A DNA stretch of 64,000 bases from Bacteroidota bacterium (GTDB lineage Bacteria > Bacteroidota > Bacteroidia > Bacteroidales > Paludibacteraceae): the NCBI GenBank assembly GCA_017860295.1, contig JAFNAS010000009.1:1-64000 (forward strand), given 5' to 3'. The position numbers and the translations under genes are program-made. The notes under the pieces were generated by a model. It had not been told where the DNA came from. It searched no databases and worked only from the letters and a program-made list of their open reading frames with translations. The stretch's first letter is position 1; each line of letters opens with the position of its first letter. Shown here piece by piece: positions 46,187 through 56,182 of this stretch.

Positions 46187-46372
46187 CTATTTCTTTACGT
46201 TGTAAGGTTGGCGCATTGAAAAAGCCTTGGAGCTCCATGGCGAGTAGCTGAAAGTTTCGTGTTTGATAGTCAAAACGTTACTTTCCACGTCATGTACTTC
46301 GTCGGCCAGTTCGTGCAATGCCAAACCGATGGCAGCATAAACCGCTTCGTCAATTGTTACTTTCTTTTTCAT
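46187..46372 (-). CDS. MmdE/OadG-like small subunit without membrane segment
   Basis: A 61-residue protein ending HETFSYSPWSSKAFSMRQPYNVKK, with a preceding EVHDVESNVLTIK. The YSPWSSK tail and VHD-ES-VLTI segment match the C-terminal domain of OadG-type delta subunits and the short epsilon subunit of methylmalonyl-CoA decarboxylases. The transmembrane N-terminus of OadG is missing. In Veillonella the epsilon subunit stabilises the complex. It lies 23 bases after mmdA and 25 bases before the biotin carrier gene. Confidence 0.7.
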   Translation of the reverse strand: MKKKVTIDEAVYAAIGLALHELADEVHDVESNVLTIKHETFSYSPWSSKAFSMRQPYNVKK

Positions 46373-46395
46373 TTCGAATAAGTTTTAAATGAAAA

Positions 46396-47958
46396 TTAAA
46401 GTGGAATATTACCGTGTTTTTTCAACGGATTAGTTACTTTCTTGGTAGCCAATTGAGACAATGCACGGATGATACGGAAACGGGTGTTACGCGGTTCGAT
46501 TACATCCTCGATATAGCCATATTTGGCAGCGTTGAAAGGATTGCAGAACAAATCGTTGTACTCTTTCTTCTTTTCTTCGGCAATTGCTTTTTGAGCTTCC
46601 GGATCTTCAACAGCTTTGATTTCTTTGCTGTACAATACTTCAACAGCACCGTCGGCACCCATTACTGCAATTTCGGCAGAAGGCCAAGCGTAGTTAAGGT
46701 CACCACGAAGTTGTTTACAGCTCATCACGATGTGAGAACCACCGTACGATTTACGCAATGTAACCGTTACTTTAGGCACTGTAGCTTCGCCATAAGCATA
46801 AAGCAATTTAGCACCGTGAGTAATTACACCGGCATATTCCTGACCTGTACCCGGCAGGAAGCCCGGAACGTCGACCAGAGTAACCAAAGGGATATTGAAT
46901 GCGTCGCAGAAACGAACGAAACGACCTGCCTTACGTGAAGCATTGCTATCCAACACACCGGCCAATACTTTCGGCTGGTTGGCCACGATACCAACCGATT
47001 TTCCGTTGAAACGGGCAAAACCTACGATGATATTGCGGGCGAAGTCACGGTGAACTTCGAGGAATTCGCCGTTATCGATGATAGCACCGATCACTTCGTA
47101 CATATCGTAAGGTTTGTTGGGGTTGTCAGGAATGATTTCGTTCAACGAATCTTCCAGACGATCGATCGGATCTTCGCAAGGTACCACAGGTGATTCTTCC
47201 ATATTGTTTTGAGGAAGGAAGCTAACCAGGTGACGGATCAGGTTCAAACCTTCTTCTTCGGTATCAACTGCAAAGTGAGCAACACCCGATTTGGAAGCGT
47301 GAACGCTTGCACCACCAAGTTGTTCCTGTGTTACATCTTCACCGGTAACGGTTTTTACCACCTTCGGGCCGGTAAGGAACATGTAACTGCTACCTTTTGC
47401 CATGATGTTGAAGTCGGTAAGAGCCGGAGAATATACTGCACCACCGGCACAAGGACCGAAGATAGCAGAGATTTGAGGAATAACACCCGAAGCAAGAATG
47501 TTACGTTGGAAAATTTCAGCATAACCGGCCAAAGCGTTAATACCTTCCTGAATACGAGCTCCACCCGAATCGTTGATACCGATACAAGGAGCGCCCATTT
47601 TCATAGCGTGATCCATTACTTTACAGATCTTCAACGCGAGTGTTTCCGACAAAGAACCACCGAATACGGTAAAGTCCTGAGCAAAAACATAAACCAAACG
47701 ACCGTTGATGGTACCCGAACCGGTTACCACACCATCGCCGAGGTATGTTTCTTTGTCAATACCGAAGTTGGTGCAACGGTGTTTTACAAACATATCGAAT
47801 TCTTCGAAACTACCTTTGTCCAACAGCATGTCGATACGTTCGCGAGCTGTGTATTTTCCCTTTTTGTGTTGCGAATCAATACGTTTTTGACCACCGCCAA
47901 GACGAGCTTGTGCGCGCAAGTCAATAAGTTCTTGCACTTTAGTGAGTTGATTGCTCAT
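46396..47958 (-). CDS. mmdA: Methylmalonyl-CoA/propionyl-CoA carboxyltransferase subunit
   Basis: A 520-residue carboxyltransferase of the acyl-CoA carboxylase beta family, transferring a carboxyl group between methylmalonyl-CoA and biotin. ATG 47958 is chosen, giving [23 protein letters not shown]; upstream codons are unlike the family. Signatures include [19 protein letters not shown], the oxyanion segments [16 protein letters not shown] and [19 protein letters not shown], and [11 protein letters not shown]. With the epimerase, the epsilon-like and the biotin carrier genes it forms the succinate-to-propionate route typical of fermentative Bacteroidales. Confidence 0.93.
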   Translation of the reverse strand: MSNQLTKVQELIDLRAQARLGGGQKRIDSQHKKGKYTARERIDMLLDKGSFEEFDMFVKHRCTNFGIDKETYLGDGVVTGSGTINGRLVYVFAQDFTVFGGSLSETLALKICKVMDHAMKMGAPCIGINDSGGARIQEGINALAGYAEIFQRNILASGVIPQISAIFGPCAGGAVYSPALTDFNIMAKGSSYMFLTGPKVVKTVTGEDVTQEQLGGASVHASKSGVAHFAVDTEEEGLNLIRHLVSFLPQNNMEESPVVPCEDPIDRLEDSLNEIIPDNPNKPYDMYEVIGAIIDNGEFLEVHRDFARNIIVGFARFNGKSVGIVANQPKVLAGVLDSNASRKAGRFVRFCDAFNIPLVTLVDVPGFLPGTGQEYAGVITHGAKLLYAYGEATVPKVTVTLRKSYGGSHIVMSCKQLRGDLNYAWPSAEIAVMGADGAVEVLYSKEIKAVEDPEAQKAIAEEKKKEYNDLFCNPFNAAKYGYIEDVIEPRNTRFRIIRALSQLATKKVTNPLKKHGNIPL

Positions 47959-47980
47959 AATTAATAATATTAAGATTAAA

Positions 47981-48070
47981 GACCCCTCCTTCCCCAAAAG
48001 GAGAAAACCAGTAAACCAATCGTTAAGTCAGATTTACTCCCTCTCTTGGGGAGAGAAGGTTGGGGAGAGG
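47981..48070. repeat. GC-rich dispersed palindromic repeat, copies 2a and 2b
   Basis: Two CT-rich/AG-rich palindromic blocks, at about 47981-48007 and 48035-48070 (CTCCCTCTCTTGGGGAGAG), lie in the gap between the epimerase and mmdA genes. Confidence 0.5.
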
Positions 48071-48084
48071 TTTTCAGTTTATAT

Positions 48085-48495
48085 TTATTTGTTCGGATTT
48101 TCGCAAAGTTCGGTCAAAACACCGAAAGTAGATTTCGGGTGAAGGAATGCGATATTCAACCCTTCGGCACCTTTACGAGGTTGCTTGTCGATCAGTTGAA
48201 TGCCGTCTCCTGCCAATGTATTGAGTTGATCCTGCAAACCTTCAACTGCAAATGCAATGTGTTGAACGCCTTCACCTCTTTTTTCGATATACTTACCGAT
48301 AGGGCCTTCCGGATCTGTCGATTCGAGCAGTTCGATTTTAGTTTGACCGATTTTGAAAAAAGCGGTTCTTACTTTCTGTTCCGGAACTTCTTCGATGGAG
48401 TAGCACTTGGTACCCAACATTTTTTCGTAGTAAGGAATCACTGCATCGAGACTCTTAACGGCAATCCCAATGTGTTCAATGTGTGAAGGTTGCAT
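48085..48495 (-). CDS. mce: Methylmalonyl-CoA epimerase
   Basis: Interconverts (R)- and (S)-methylmalonyl-CoA. A 136-residue glyoxalase-fold (VOC) protein with HIEHIGIAVKSLDAVIPYYEKMLG, ELLEST, and GEGVQHIAFAV, carrying the metal-ligand histidines and glutamates of the family. It is the first gene of the epimerase-mmdA unit, with a promoter box at 48559-48566. A dispersed repeat separates it from mmdA (126 bases). Confidence 0.95.
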   Translation of the reverse strand: MQPSHIEHIGIAVKSLDAVIPYYEKMLGTKCYSIEEVPEQKVRTAFFKIGQTKIELLESTDPEGPIGKYIEKRGEGVQHIAFAVEGLQDQLNTLAGDGIQLIDKQPRKGAEGLNIAFLHPKSTFGVLTELCENPNK

Positions 48496-48795
48496 AATTG
48501 ATATAGTTAAGTTTGATTTGATTTATAGAAAAATTTCTTTATTTCATTTTTCAAAGCGCAAAGTTACTGGAATAATTATACACCGCCTAAAAACTCAGGT
48601 AGTTTTTCGCCCTCCGAGTGCTAAATTTTATAAAATTTATCGTATCCCCTCTTTTCAATCTAACAAACTCATTTCAAAACCATTACAATTCAAAAAACAA
48701 ATTTGCAATTTGCTAACGGAAACCGCCATTATTATTAAACTTAGACACCAGATGGCCTGTTGTACTACCATTTTCACAGCAAAAATTCCTCTTTC
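48496..48795. other. Divergent intergenic region epimerase/peptidase
   Basis: No gene. It holds a minus-strand box TAACTTTG (48566-48559) for the epimerase; the plus-strand promoter of the peptidase lies just beyond. Confidence 0.6.
48559..48566 (-). promoter_or_regulatory. Promoter box of the epimerase-mmdA operon
   Basis: TAACTTTG on the minus strand, 63 bases before the epimerase start; -33 element unclear. Confidence 0.45.
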
Positions 48796-48825
48796 TTGAA
48801 GAAAAGAAAACTTTACTTAACTTTG
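48796..48825 (+). promoter_or_regulatory. Promoter of the C1 peptidase
   Basis: TTG at 48796-48798, a 19-base spacer and TAACTTTG at 48818-48825. Confidence 0.75.
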
Positions 48826-48913
48826 CAACTCCAACCGAATAATTACCGTATTGTTTTTCCAAACAGGTTTTTCGGCAACAAAAACGGTTCATACTAAATA
48901 ATTGAGATTTATA

Positions 48914-50116
48914 ATGAAAAAAATGACATTGCTAATGGCACTTTGCCTCGGCTGCACGTTTGCATTCGCCCAGGAAGCTGCCAAAGAAAAGAAAGACAGC
49001 GTTGGTTTTGTCTTCACCACCGTAAAAGCCAACAAAATTACCTCCGTAAAAAATCAGGCGAATTCCGGAACCTGCTGGAGTTTCTCCGGCATCGGATTCC
49101 TCGAATCGGAACTGCTCCGCATGGGTAAACCCGAGTATGATTTGTCTGAAATGTTTGTCGTACATAACAATTACCAGGAAAAAGCCCGGAAATATGTACG
49201 TATGCATGGCAAAATCAACTTTGCAGCCGGAGGTTCTTTTGCCGACGTATTCGGTGCGTTTAAAGATTACGGCGCAGTACCAGATACCGTTATGCGAGGC
49301 TTGAACTACGGAGAAGAGAAACACCGCCACGGAGAACTGGATGCCGTAACATCAGCCTATGTCGATGCAGTTATCAAAAATCCGAACAAGCATCTTTCGA
49401 CAGCTTGGTTCGATGGCTTCAAAGGGATTCTAAATGCCTATCTGGGTACAATCCCCGAAGAATTCGCCTACAATGGCAAAAAATACACTCCGAAATCTTT
49501 TGCCGCATCGTTGGGATTAAACATGGACGATTACGTATCCATCACCTCATTCACACACCACCCGTTTTACACCAAATTTGCCATCGAAATTGAAGACAAC
49601 TGGCGTTGGGACGAGTCGTACAACGTACCTCTCGACGAGATGATGGCAATTATCGACAACGCCATCAACACCGGCTACACCGTGGCGTGGGGTGCCGATG
49701 TGAGCGAAAAAGGATTTACCCGGCAGGGAATCGGTGTTGTACCCGATGTGGATCCGAATAAAGCCCCGGCAGGTACCGACGAAGCTCGCTGGATCGGATT
49801 AAGTACGAAAGAAAAAGAAGATCTGGTGTATAAAGTAACCGGACCGGTCAAAGAAAAAGTTATCACTCAGGATTTGCGCCAGAAAGGCTTCGACAATTAT
49901 GAAACCACCGACGATCATGGAATGCAGATTTTCGGCATCGCCAAAGACCAGAAAGGCAACAAATATTATATGATTAAAAACTCATGGGGCACCGAAAACA
50001 AATACAAAGGTATCTGGTATATTTCGGAAGCTTTTGTAAAATACAAAACAATCGACTATTCGGTTCACAAAGATGCCATTCCTAAAGAAATCCGTAAAAA
50101 ACTCGGCATAAAATAA
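48914..50116 (+). CDS. Exported papain-family (C1) peptidase, PepC/bleomycin hydrolase-like
   Basis: A 400-residue cysteine peptidase. ATG 48914 gives a signal peptide (MKKMTLLMALCLGCTFAFA), so the protein is exported, unlike the cytoplasmic PepC of Firmicutes. The catalytic set is complete: Gln48 and Cys54 in KNQANSGTCWSF, His335 in DDHGMQIFG and Asn356 in KNSWG. The large insertion between Cys and His matches the aminopeptidase C/bleomycin hydrolase branch. Periplasmic aminopeptidase activity is the likely role. It is a single gene with a consensus promoter and its own terminator. Confidence 0.9.
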   Translation: MKKMTLLMALCLGCTFAFAQEAAKEKKDSVGFVFTTVKANKITSVKNQANSGTCWSFSGIGFLESELLRMGKPEYDLSEMFVVHNNYQEKARKYVRMHGKINFAAGGSFADVFGAFKDYGAVPDTVMRGLNYGEEKHRHGELDAVTSAYVDAVIKNPNKHLSTAWFDGFKGILNAYLGTIPEEFAYNGKKYTPKSFAASLGLNMDDYVSITSFTHHPFYTKFAIEIEDNWRWDESYNVPLDEMMAIIDNAINTGYTVAWGADVSEKGFTRQGIGVVPDVDPNKAPAGTDEARWIGLSTKEKEDLVYKVTGPVKEKVITQDLRQKGFDNYETTDDHGMQIFGIAKDQKGNKYYMIKNSWGTENKYKGIWYISEAFVKYKTIDYSVHKDAIPKEIRKKLGIK

Positions 50117-50140
50117 GAACGTAAAACTCTCTTGAAACAG

Positions 50141-50177
50141 CACGGGATAATCGCAAGGTTATCCCGTGTTTTGTTTT
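50141..50177 (+). terminator. Terminator of the C1 peptidase
   Basis: CACGGGATAA/TTATCCCGTG stem (50141-50150 with 50159-50168), loop TCGCAAGG, then TTTTGTTTT. Nearly the same sequence recurs after susD (55180-55216). Confidence 0.9.
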
Positions 50178-50307
50178 AAATCCACCTCCTTAATTTATTC
50201 CTATCTCCCCTGCATCAACAATTAGAGAATAAATCTTTTTGTTATTTTAATGCTTATTTTATCCACATTTTGTCAACATACAAACAAAAATACCTATCAT
50301 TATGAAC

Positions 50308-50355
50308 TATTTTTGCACAATATTATTATTTTTTGGAAATAAATACATATCTTTG
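50308..50355 (+). promoter_or_regulatory. Candidate promoter boxes of susCD
   Basis: Two -7 boxes lie upstream of susC, TATTTTTG (50308-50315) and TATCTTTG (50348-50355). Neither has a well-placed TTG, so an activated promoter is possible. Confidence 0.4.
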
Positions 50356-50411
50356 AGTTTCCAAAATATTAACGTTCATTTTAGCAATCTAAAATTAAAG
50401 CAAACAAGCGT

Positions 50412-53400
50412 ATGAAAGAAAAAATTTTACTATGGATGATTTGTCTGTTAATGAGTACGGACGTTGCATGGACTCAGACCCCTGCTATTTCTGGAACCGT
50501 CATTTCTGGAGACGACAATCAGCCCATTATCGGAGCAACTATTCTGGTAAAAGGAACAAAACTGGGTACCGTAACCAATACCGAAGGACACTTTTCTCTT
50601 TCTAATGTGCCGAAAACAGCGACAACATTGGTAGTATCGTATGTGGGGATGAAATCCGAAGAGTTTGCAATCAAAGCAAACCTGCAGATTGTAATGAAAG
50701 CCGACTCCAAAGTGATGGACGAAGTGATGGTGGTAGCCTATGGCACAGCCAAAAAGAGTAGTTATTCCGGTTCGGCAGCACTTGTCAAAGCCGATGCTAT
50801 CAAGGATTTACCCTCAACCAGTTTTCAGAATGCATTGAACGGAAAGGTTGCCGGCCTGCAAATAACTTCTGCAACAGGTCAGGCCGCTCAAATACGGATG
50901 TCGATCTTTCACGTTTTACAGCCTGCAAATAACTTCTGCAACAGGTCAGGCCGGTTCGGCTCCCAGCATCCGTATCCGAGGAAACGGATCGATGAATGCC
51001 AGCAACGAACCGTTGTATGTTATTGACGGAGTCCCTGTCGTATCGGGCAATGTGGGTCAAATGGGGGATTATACCGCTACAACCAACAATATCATGAATA
51101 CGCTCAATTCTGAAGATATCGAATCGATTTCGGTATTGAAAGATGCTGCCGCCTCATCGCTGTACGGTTCGCGTGCAGCAAACGGCGTAATTCTGATTAC
51201 CACCAAAAAGGGGAAAGAGGGAAAACCCGTTGTAAGCCTGAAAGCCTCTTTGGGATTCACCCCCTCATGGGCCACCGATAACTACGAAGCTGCCGGAACA
51301 CAAGAGCAAGTTAACATGCTCTACATGGTTCTGTACGATTACAAAAAATCCAACGGATCGACCGAAGCTGCAGCCAACACATACGCCCTAAGCCAGCTCA
51401 ATAAAAAATTCAACAAACACGGCTATGCCTTCAGCACCACCGGAACCGGACTGTATGACAATGTAAATATTGCCGATTACGACAACTCCGGACGAGCCGG
51501 CAAATACTACGATTGGAACAAGGCCTACTTTCGCACAGCGGTATATCAGACTTACGACATGGCTGTGAGCGGAGCTTCGTCTACCACCAATTACTACACC
51601 TCGTTATCGTATACCAAAGACGAAGGACGCCTCAAAGTAAACAGTTTCGACCGGATCTCCGGCAGAGTAAATCTCACCCAAAAGGTAGGCAAGGTATTTG
51701 AGATCGGATCAAATATAAACATTGCCCGAACAAGTCAGGAAGGATACAACGACTCGCGCAACACGGGAGGCAACTACTTTTTGCAGACACGTAATTTACT
51801 ATGGGGTCTCTATTGGCCTACCGACTACAAAACCGGAAGTTCGTGGACAACCCGCTATGGCAGCTACGCTTACAACGGATTGTATTATGATACGCAATGG
51901 GATAACGAGTCGATCAACAACCGTTTGTCGGCTACCGAAACAGCAACACTGCATCTACTGCCCGGATTCGATCTTCGTTCTATATTCTCTTACGACAACA
52001 CCACCGTAAAAGATCATATTTACTATAGCGCGAACCATTTTAACGGATCTGCCAGCAATGGAGTTGTAAACGAAATGCGCACCATCTACGAAAAGACGGT
52101 ATCTTCCACCACAGCCAACTACAACACAACCTTCGGAGTGCACTCATTCGGCGCTTTGGTTGGATTTGAAGCCGAAAAGAACACCACCGATTACGTACGC
52201 GCTACCGGTAATAATATGGCTAAAAGCACAATTCATACAGTAGCCACTGCTGGCACACAAACTTCTACAGCGTATAATTGGGGAAATTCAATGGTATCTA
52301 TTTTATCTAAACTGGATTATAGCTACGATCAGAAATATTATGCGTCGGCATCCTTCCGTCGTGATGGATCTTCGAAGCTCGACGAAAGTTCTCGCTGGGG
52401 TAACTTCTGGTCGGTGGCCGGTTCGTGGCGATTATCGAACGAAGCATTTCTGAAGGAGAACAAAATTATCAGCGACTTGCGTCTTCGTGCGTCTTACGGG
52501 GTAAACGGAACCCTCCCCTCCAACAACTACGGATACATGAGCCTGATGGGCTATACTTCCAAATACATGAGCAACCCGGGAGGAACCGTCAATACAATAT
52601 CTGACGGCAATCTTTCGTGGGAGACCAGTTACACGGTCAATCTGGGTGTCGATTTCGGCCTATTCAATCAACGCATACGAGGTTCGGTCGAATACTTCAA
52701 CCGCGATTCCAAAGACTTGTTGCAAGACGTTCCTATTTCGACGGTAACCGGCTTCAGCTCAACGTTGCGCAACTTCGGACAAATAAATAACAAAGGACTT
52801 GAAGTGGAACTTACCGGCGACATTCTCCGCAACTATCACGGTTGGAACTGGAGTGCAGGCATCAATGCATCCTTCATTAAATCGACCGTAACCAAACTGT
52901 ACAACGGAGCCGACATTATTTGGTATGATCCGACAGGTGGTGACGCCCGTGCTCAGTACATTTATCGCGAAGGTCAATCGACATTGGCTTTCTATGGCTA
53001 CGAATGGGCGGGTGTTGACAAAACCAACGGCAAAAGCGTCTACTATGTAAACGACGCTTCCGGTTCGACAAAAGGAGATTTTACGTACAATGGACGCGGA
53101 GCAACCTACGACTACAAGAAGGCCAATTACACGATTCTGGGCGATGCTGTTCCTACCGTAAGCGGCGGTATCAACACCAATGTTTCTTACAAGGGGTTCG
53201 ATCTGGGATTGAACTTTATCTACAAAATCGGCGGTAAGCTCTACGACGGAGCCTACAAGGATGTGGCTGACGACGGCTATTACTGGGAACGAATCCGGGC
53301 AAAAAGCTATTACGAAAACATGTGGACGGTCAGCAATCCGAACGGCACACAACCCAAACTGGACGGCAACGATCTGACGGACGCCATGCAATACAGTTCG

Positions 53401-53640
53401 CGCCACTTGTTCGATGCCAGCTTTCTGCGCCTCAAAAGCCTGTCGTTCGGCTACGCGATTCCCAAGAAATGGCTGCAAAAAGTATTAATTAGTGAGAGCC
53501 GTGTATTCTTCAATGCAAGCAATTTGTGGACAACCGCCAAGTACAAAGAGGCCGATCCGGAAGTGAATCAATACGGCACCCGTGGATGGGAAACTCCGAT
53601 CGGGAAAACATTTGTATTCGGTGTTGAAGTGAAATTTTAA
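50412..53640 (+). pseudogene. SusC-type TonB-dependent transporter, frame broken by a 67-bp insertion
   Basis: Outer-membrane transporter of a SusC/SusD pair. The first frame (50412-51026) encodes the signal peptide, the carboxypeptidase-like domain (ISGTVISGDDNQPIIGATILVKG) and the start of the plug. The second (from ATG 50992) encodes the rest of the plug (NEPLYVIDGVPV, IESISVLKDAAASSLYGSRAANGVILITTKKG) and the barrel to GVEVKF. They are out of frame because 67 bases, including a second copy of a 33-base segment, lie at about 50887-50953. Removing one unit restores VAGLQITSATGQA-GSAPSIRIRGNG and a 1,053-residue protein, the normal SusC length. As drawn no full transporter can be made. A misassembly cannot be excluded. 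Confidence 0.88.
50854..50953 (+). repeat. 33-bp direct repeat causing the susC frameshift
   Basis: Bases 50854-50886 and 50921-50953 are identical (both begin GCCTGCAAATAACTTC), 67 bases apart, with a 34-base unrelated spacer (50887-50920). 67 is not a multiple of three. The spacer also contains ATACGGATG, an inverted partial match to the downstream CATCCGTAT. Confidence 0.9.
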
Positions 53641-53656
53641 TCAGGAGGATCAAAAA

Positions 53657-55153
53657 ATGAAACATATTATCAACTCAATTACATTCGTTATTTTCAGTAC
53701 ATTATTGTTTTCGTCATGCGACTCTTTCCTCGACATGCAACCCAGCGATTCGGGTAATGCAAAAAGTGCCATTGCTACGCCTGCCGATGCAAAAGTCGTT
53801 ATCAATGGCATCATGAGCGCCATGACTTCGTCCAACTACTACGGACGTAACTTTCTGATGTATGGCGATGCAAAAGGCGGAGATCTGACCATTTATTCGG
53901 CCGGACGCGGACTCGACAACCTCTACTCGTTCAACCATACAGCCACCAGCGGCAACTATTCGGGATTCTGGACTACAGGATATTATTGCATCCTGCAAAT
54001 CAACAACCTGCTCGAAAACATCAGCAAACTGGAAGCCGCAGGCTCTACCGGATTCAGTTTCTACAAAGGGCAGGCGCTCACTTTGCGGGCTTTGATCTAT
54101 TTCGATCTGGTTCGCCTCTACGGGATGCCTTACAACCTCAACAAAGCATCCTACGGTGTTCCGCTTGCTCTCAAGACCCTCGACAGCAATGCTCAACTCA
54201 GCCGTGCCACTGTCGAAGAGAACTACAAACAAATTCTTGCTGACCTGACAGCCGGGAAAGCATTACTGGCCACCGACAAATCGTTGCAAAACGGATATAT
54301 CGGATATTATGCCAACGCCGCAATCGATGCGCGGGTAAAATTGTATATGGAAAATTACGACGGAGCTTTGACTGATGCCCTGGAGATTATCAACGACAAA
54401 AAGTACACGCTCTACACTCCTGCAACATGGGTAAACTCGTGGAAAACGCAGTTCGGTTCCGAATCTATCTTCGAACTGGGCATCTATCCCAACGAATCGG
54501 ATTTAGGCACCTCCTCCTTGGGCTATTACCTGATGCAATACAACCAGGTAAAAGGCGCAATGGGTTATTTTCTTGCAAGCAACTATTACCTGACCCGTCT
54601 GTCGGAAGACGCAAGCGATGTTCGCTGGGGAATTATGGACAACGACGAATACTGGGTCAATACAAAAAACGTACGCAAAGGAGCTTGCTACAAATACATG
54701 GGAGGCCTGATTAGCAATGGTTCTTTCCCGGGCGACGGCAAAGCTACAGCAACGGCGGTCAATATTAAAATCATCCGCCTGTCGGAAATCTACCTGATTG
54801 CCGCCGAAGCCGCACTCCACGCCTCGACTCCCGACGCAGCTGCCGCCGCCAACTACCTGAATCAAATCCGCCAACGTGCTCCGAATTTGACTCCGGCAAC
54901 GGCATCAACCATCACCGACGATATGATTCTGAACGAACGCAGCAAAGAGCTGTTCGGCGAAGGACAACGCTTTTTCGACCTGATACGAAAAAATAAGACC
55001 ATCACGTTCAACGACGACTTTCAGAGCGTACCGGTAAGCACCCGTACCAAAAGCATCGATCGCACATTCGGCAAAATAGTGCTACCGATTGCCCAGAGTG
55101 AAATCAATGCCAATCCGGCACTGAAAGATCAGCAAAACGAAGCCTATAAGTAA
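53657..55153 (+). CDS. SusD/RagB family nutrient-binding lipoprotein
   Basis: Surface lipoprotein that caps the SusC transporter and binds its ligand, 498 residues. The signal peptide ends in the lipobox LFSSC with Cys21 and the following acidic DSFLD surface-export signal. Further marks are the TPR-like helical core (YYCILQINNLLENISKL, ALTLRALIYFDLVRLYGMPY) and the C-terminal SusD block LNQIRQRAPN...ILNERSKELFGEGQRFFDLIRKNK. A strong AGGAGG site (53642-53647) precedes the start, 17 bases after the susC stop. No glycosidase or regulator is adjacent, so the substrate is unknown. Confidence 0.93.
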   Translation: MKHIINSITFVIFSTLLFSSCDSFLDMQPSDSGNAKSAIATPADAKVVINGIMSAMTSSNYYGRNFLMYGDAKGGDLTIYSAGRGLDNLYSFNHTATSGNYSGFWTTGYYCILQINNLLENISKLEAAGSTGFSFYKGQALTLRALIYFDLVRLYGMPYNLNKASYGVPLALKTLDSNAQLSRATVEENYKQILADLTAGKALLATDKSLQNGYIGYYANAAIDARVKLYMENYDGALTDALEIINDKKYTLYTPATWVNSWKTQFGSESIFELGIYPNESDLGTSSLGYYLMQYNQVKGAMGYFLASNYYLTRLSEDASDVRWGIMDNDEYWVNTKNVRKGACYKYMGGLISNGSFPGDGKATATAVNIKIIRLSEIYLIAAEAALHASTPDAAAAANYLNQIRQRAPNLTPATASTITDDMILNERSKELFGEGQRFFDLIRKNKTITFNDDFQSVPVSTRTKSIDRTFGKIVLPIAQSEINANPALKDQQNEAYK

Positions 55154-55550
55154 TCGTTCGCATTTCAACTAAAACTCTTCACGGGACGATCGCAAGGTCA
55201 TCCCGTGTTTTGTTTTAAAACACCTCATCTCCTTCTGAAAAAATAGCAAGATTTGGACACTCCAACTTCATTTATTTGTATACATTTATCCCCTATAAAT
55301 CGAACACAAAGAGAAAACAAATTACACACTTACGGAGATTCAGAGGGAGACGTGTTGCAATTTTCTTCGGCACGTGCGTAAGTTTTACGGAAGGCGTATG
55401 AAAATTTCACGGAAGACGTCTCCAGATTTCAGCGGCTTTATTCTCGTCCGCCATTTGTTTGCCTAAAAAAGAAGAGGCATCAATCCGGCGACGATATTTA
55501 TTAACCGTTTTATCAATAATCTTTAGAGGTAAAACACAAATTTAATTTTC
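55154..55550. other. Intergenic region susD/HU gene
   Basis: Contains the susD terminator (55180-55216); the rest shows no gene or clear promoter for the HU-like gene. Confidence 0.5.
55180..55216 (+). terminator. Terminator of susCD
   Basis: CACGGGACGA/TCATCCCGTG stem with one mismatch, loop TCGCAAGG and TTTTGTTTT. It repeats the peptidase terminator at 50141-50177 almost base for base. Confidence 0.9.
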
Positions 55551-55925
55551 ATGGAGTACAAACTTATTGAGCGGGCCAATCCGCAAGACCGTACCAAAGT
55601 GAAATGGTATGCGAACCCTGTCAACGACGGGAAAATTTCGAAACGCGAAATTGCACAGGACATTGTAGGCAACTCGTCGCTTTCGAAAGGAGATGTATTG
55701 AGTGTAATCGAGAATTTGCTCGACACCATGCCGAAGTATTTGTTAATGGGCAAAAGCGTCAGTCTCGGCGAATTCGGAACCCTTCGCCTATCGTTCAGCA
55801 GCGATGGCGTAGACAAACCGGAAGACTTTAATCCAAGCATGATAAGCGGAGTAAAAGTGGTCTTTACCCCTGGCACTGAACTCAAAAGTTCGATTCAGAA
55901 TATCAGTTTCGAGAAAGGCGAGTAA
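55551..55925 (+). CDS. HU family DNA-binding protein (HU-HIG type)
   Basis: A 124-residue nucleoid-type protein of the Bacteroidota HU-HIG group. It opens with MEYKLIERANPQDRTKVKWYANPV, followed by the HU-like ISKREIAQDIVGNSSLSKGDVLSVIENLLDTMPKYLLMGKSVSLGEFGTLRLSFSS. Members bind DNA and shape the nucleoid; a specific role is unknown. It ends in a strong terminator. Confidence 0.88.
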   Translation: MEYKLIERANPQDRTKVKWYANPVNDGKISKREIAQDIVGNSSLSKGDVLSVIENLLDTMPKYLLMGKSVSLGEFGTLRLSFSSDGVDKPEDFNPSMISGVKVVFTPGTELKSSIQNISFEKGE

Positions 55926-55942
55926 AACAAGACCTACAAACG

Positions 55943-55970
55943 AAGAGGAGAGTAATCTCCTCTTTTTGTT
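55943..55970 (+). terminator. Terminator of the HU-like gene
   Basis: AAGAGGAGA/TCTCCTCTT stem, loop GTAA, followed by TTTGTT. Confidence 0.85.
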
Positions 55971-56100
55971 TTAAACAAAGAAGAACCGGTCAAAACTATC
56001 AAGCAAACGTCCATCCTCAAAACGATCCTTTTTGCATAGCAACACGACATTATAATCAAAACACCTTCTTTCTCCACCACAAACTATATGATAGATTTTG

Positions 56101-56108
56101 TATCTTTG
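56101..56108 (+). promoter_or_regulatory. Promoter box of metG
   Basis: TATCTTTG, 74 bases before the metG start. No well-placed -33 TTG. Confidence 0.5.
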
Positions 56109-56182
56109 CAGTCCGAAATTGGATAGTCGACAGACTTTCTGCGATTACACAATGAAACGATTACACGATTAAACAAAGAGAC

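Noticed and set aside
47209-47964. A 251-codon plus-strand frame over mmdA
   Set aside because: Antisense shadow of the carboxyltransferase gene, no recognisable protein.
50887-50920. Vector or primer contamination in the susC insertion
   Set aside because: The reverse complement contains GTAAAACG, the first eight bases of an M13 primer, but the following bases do not match; too short to support contamination.
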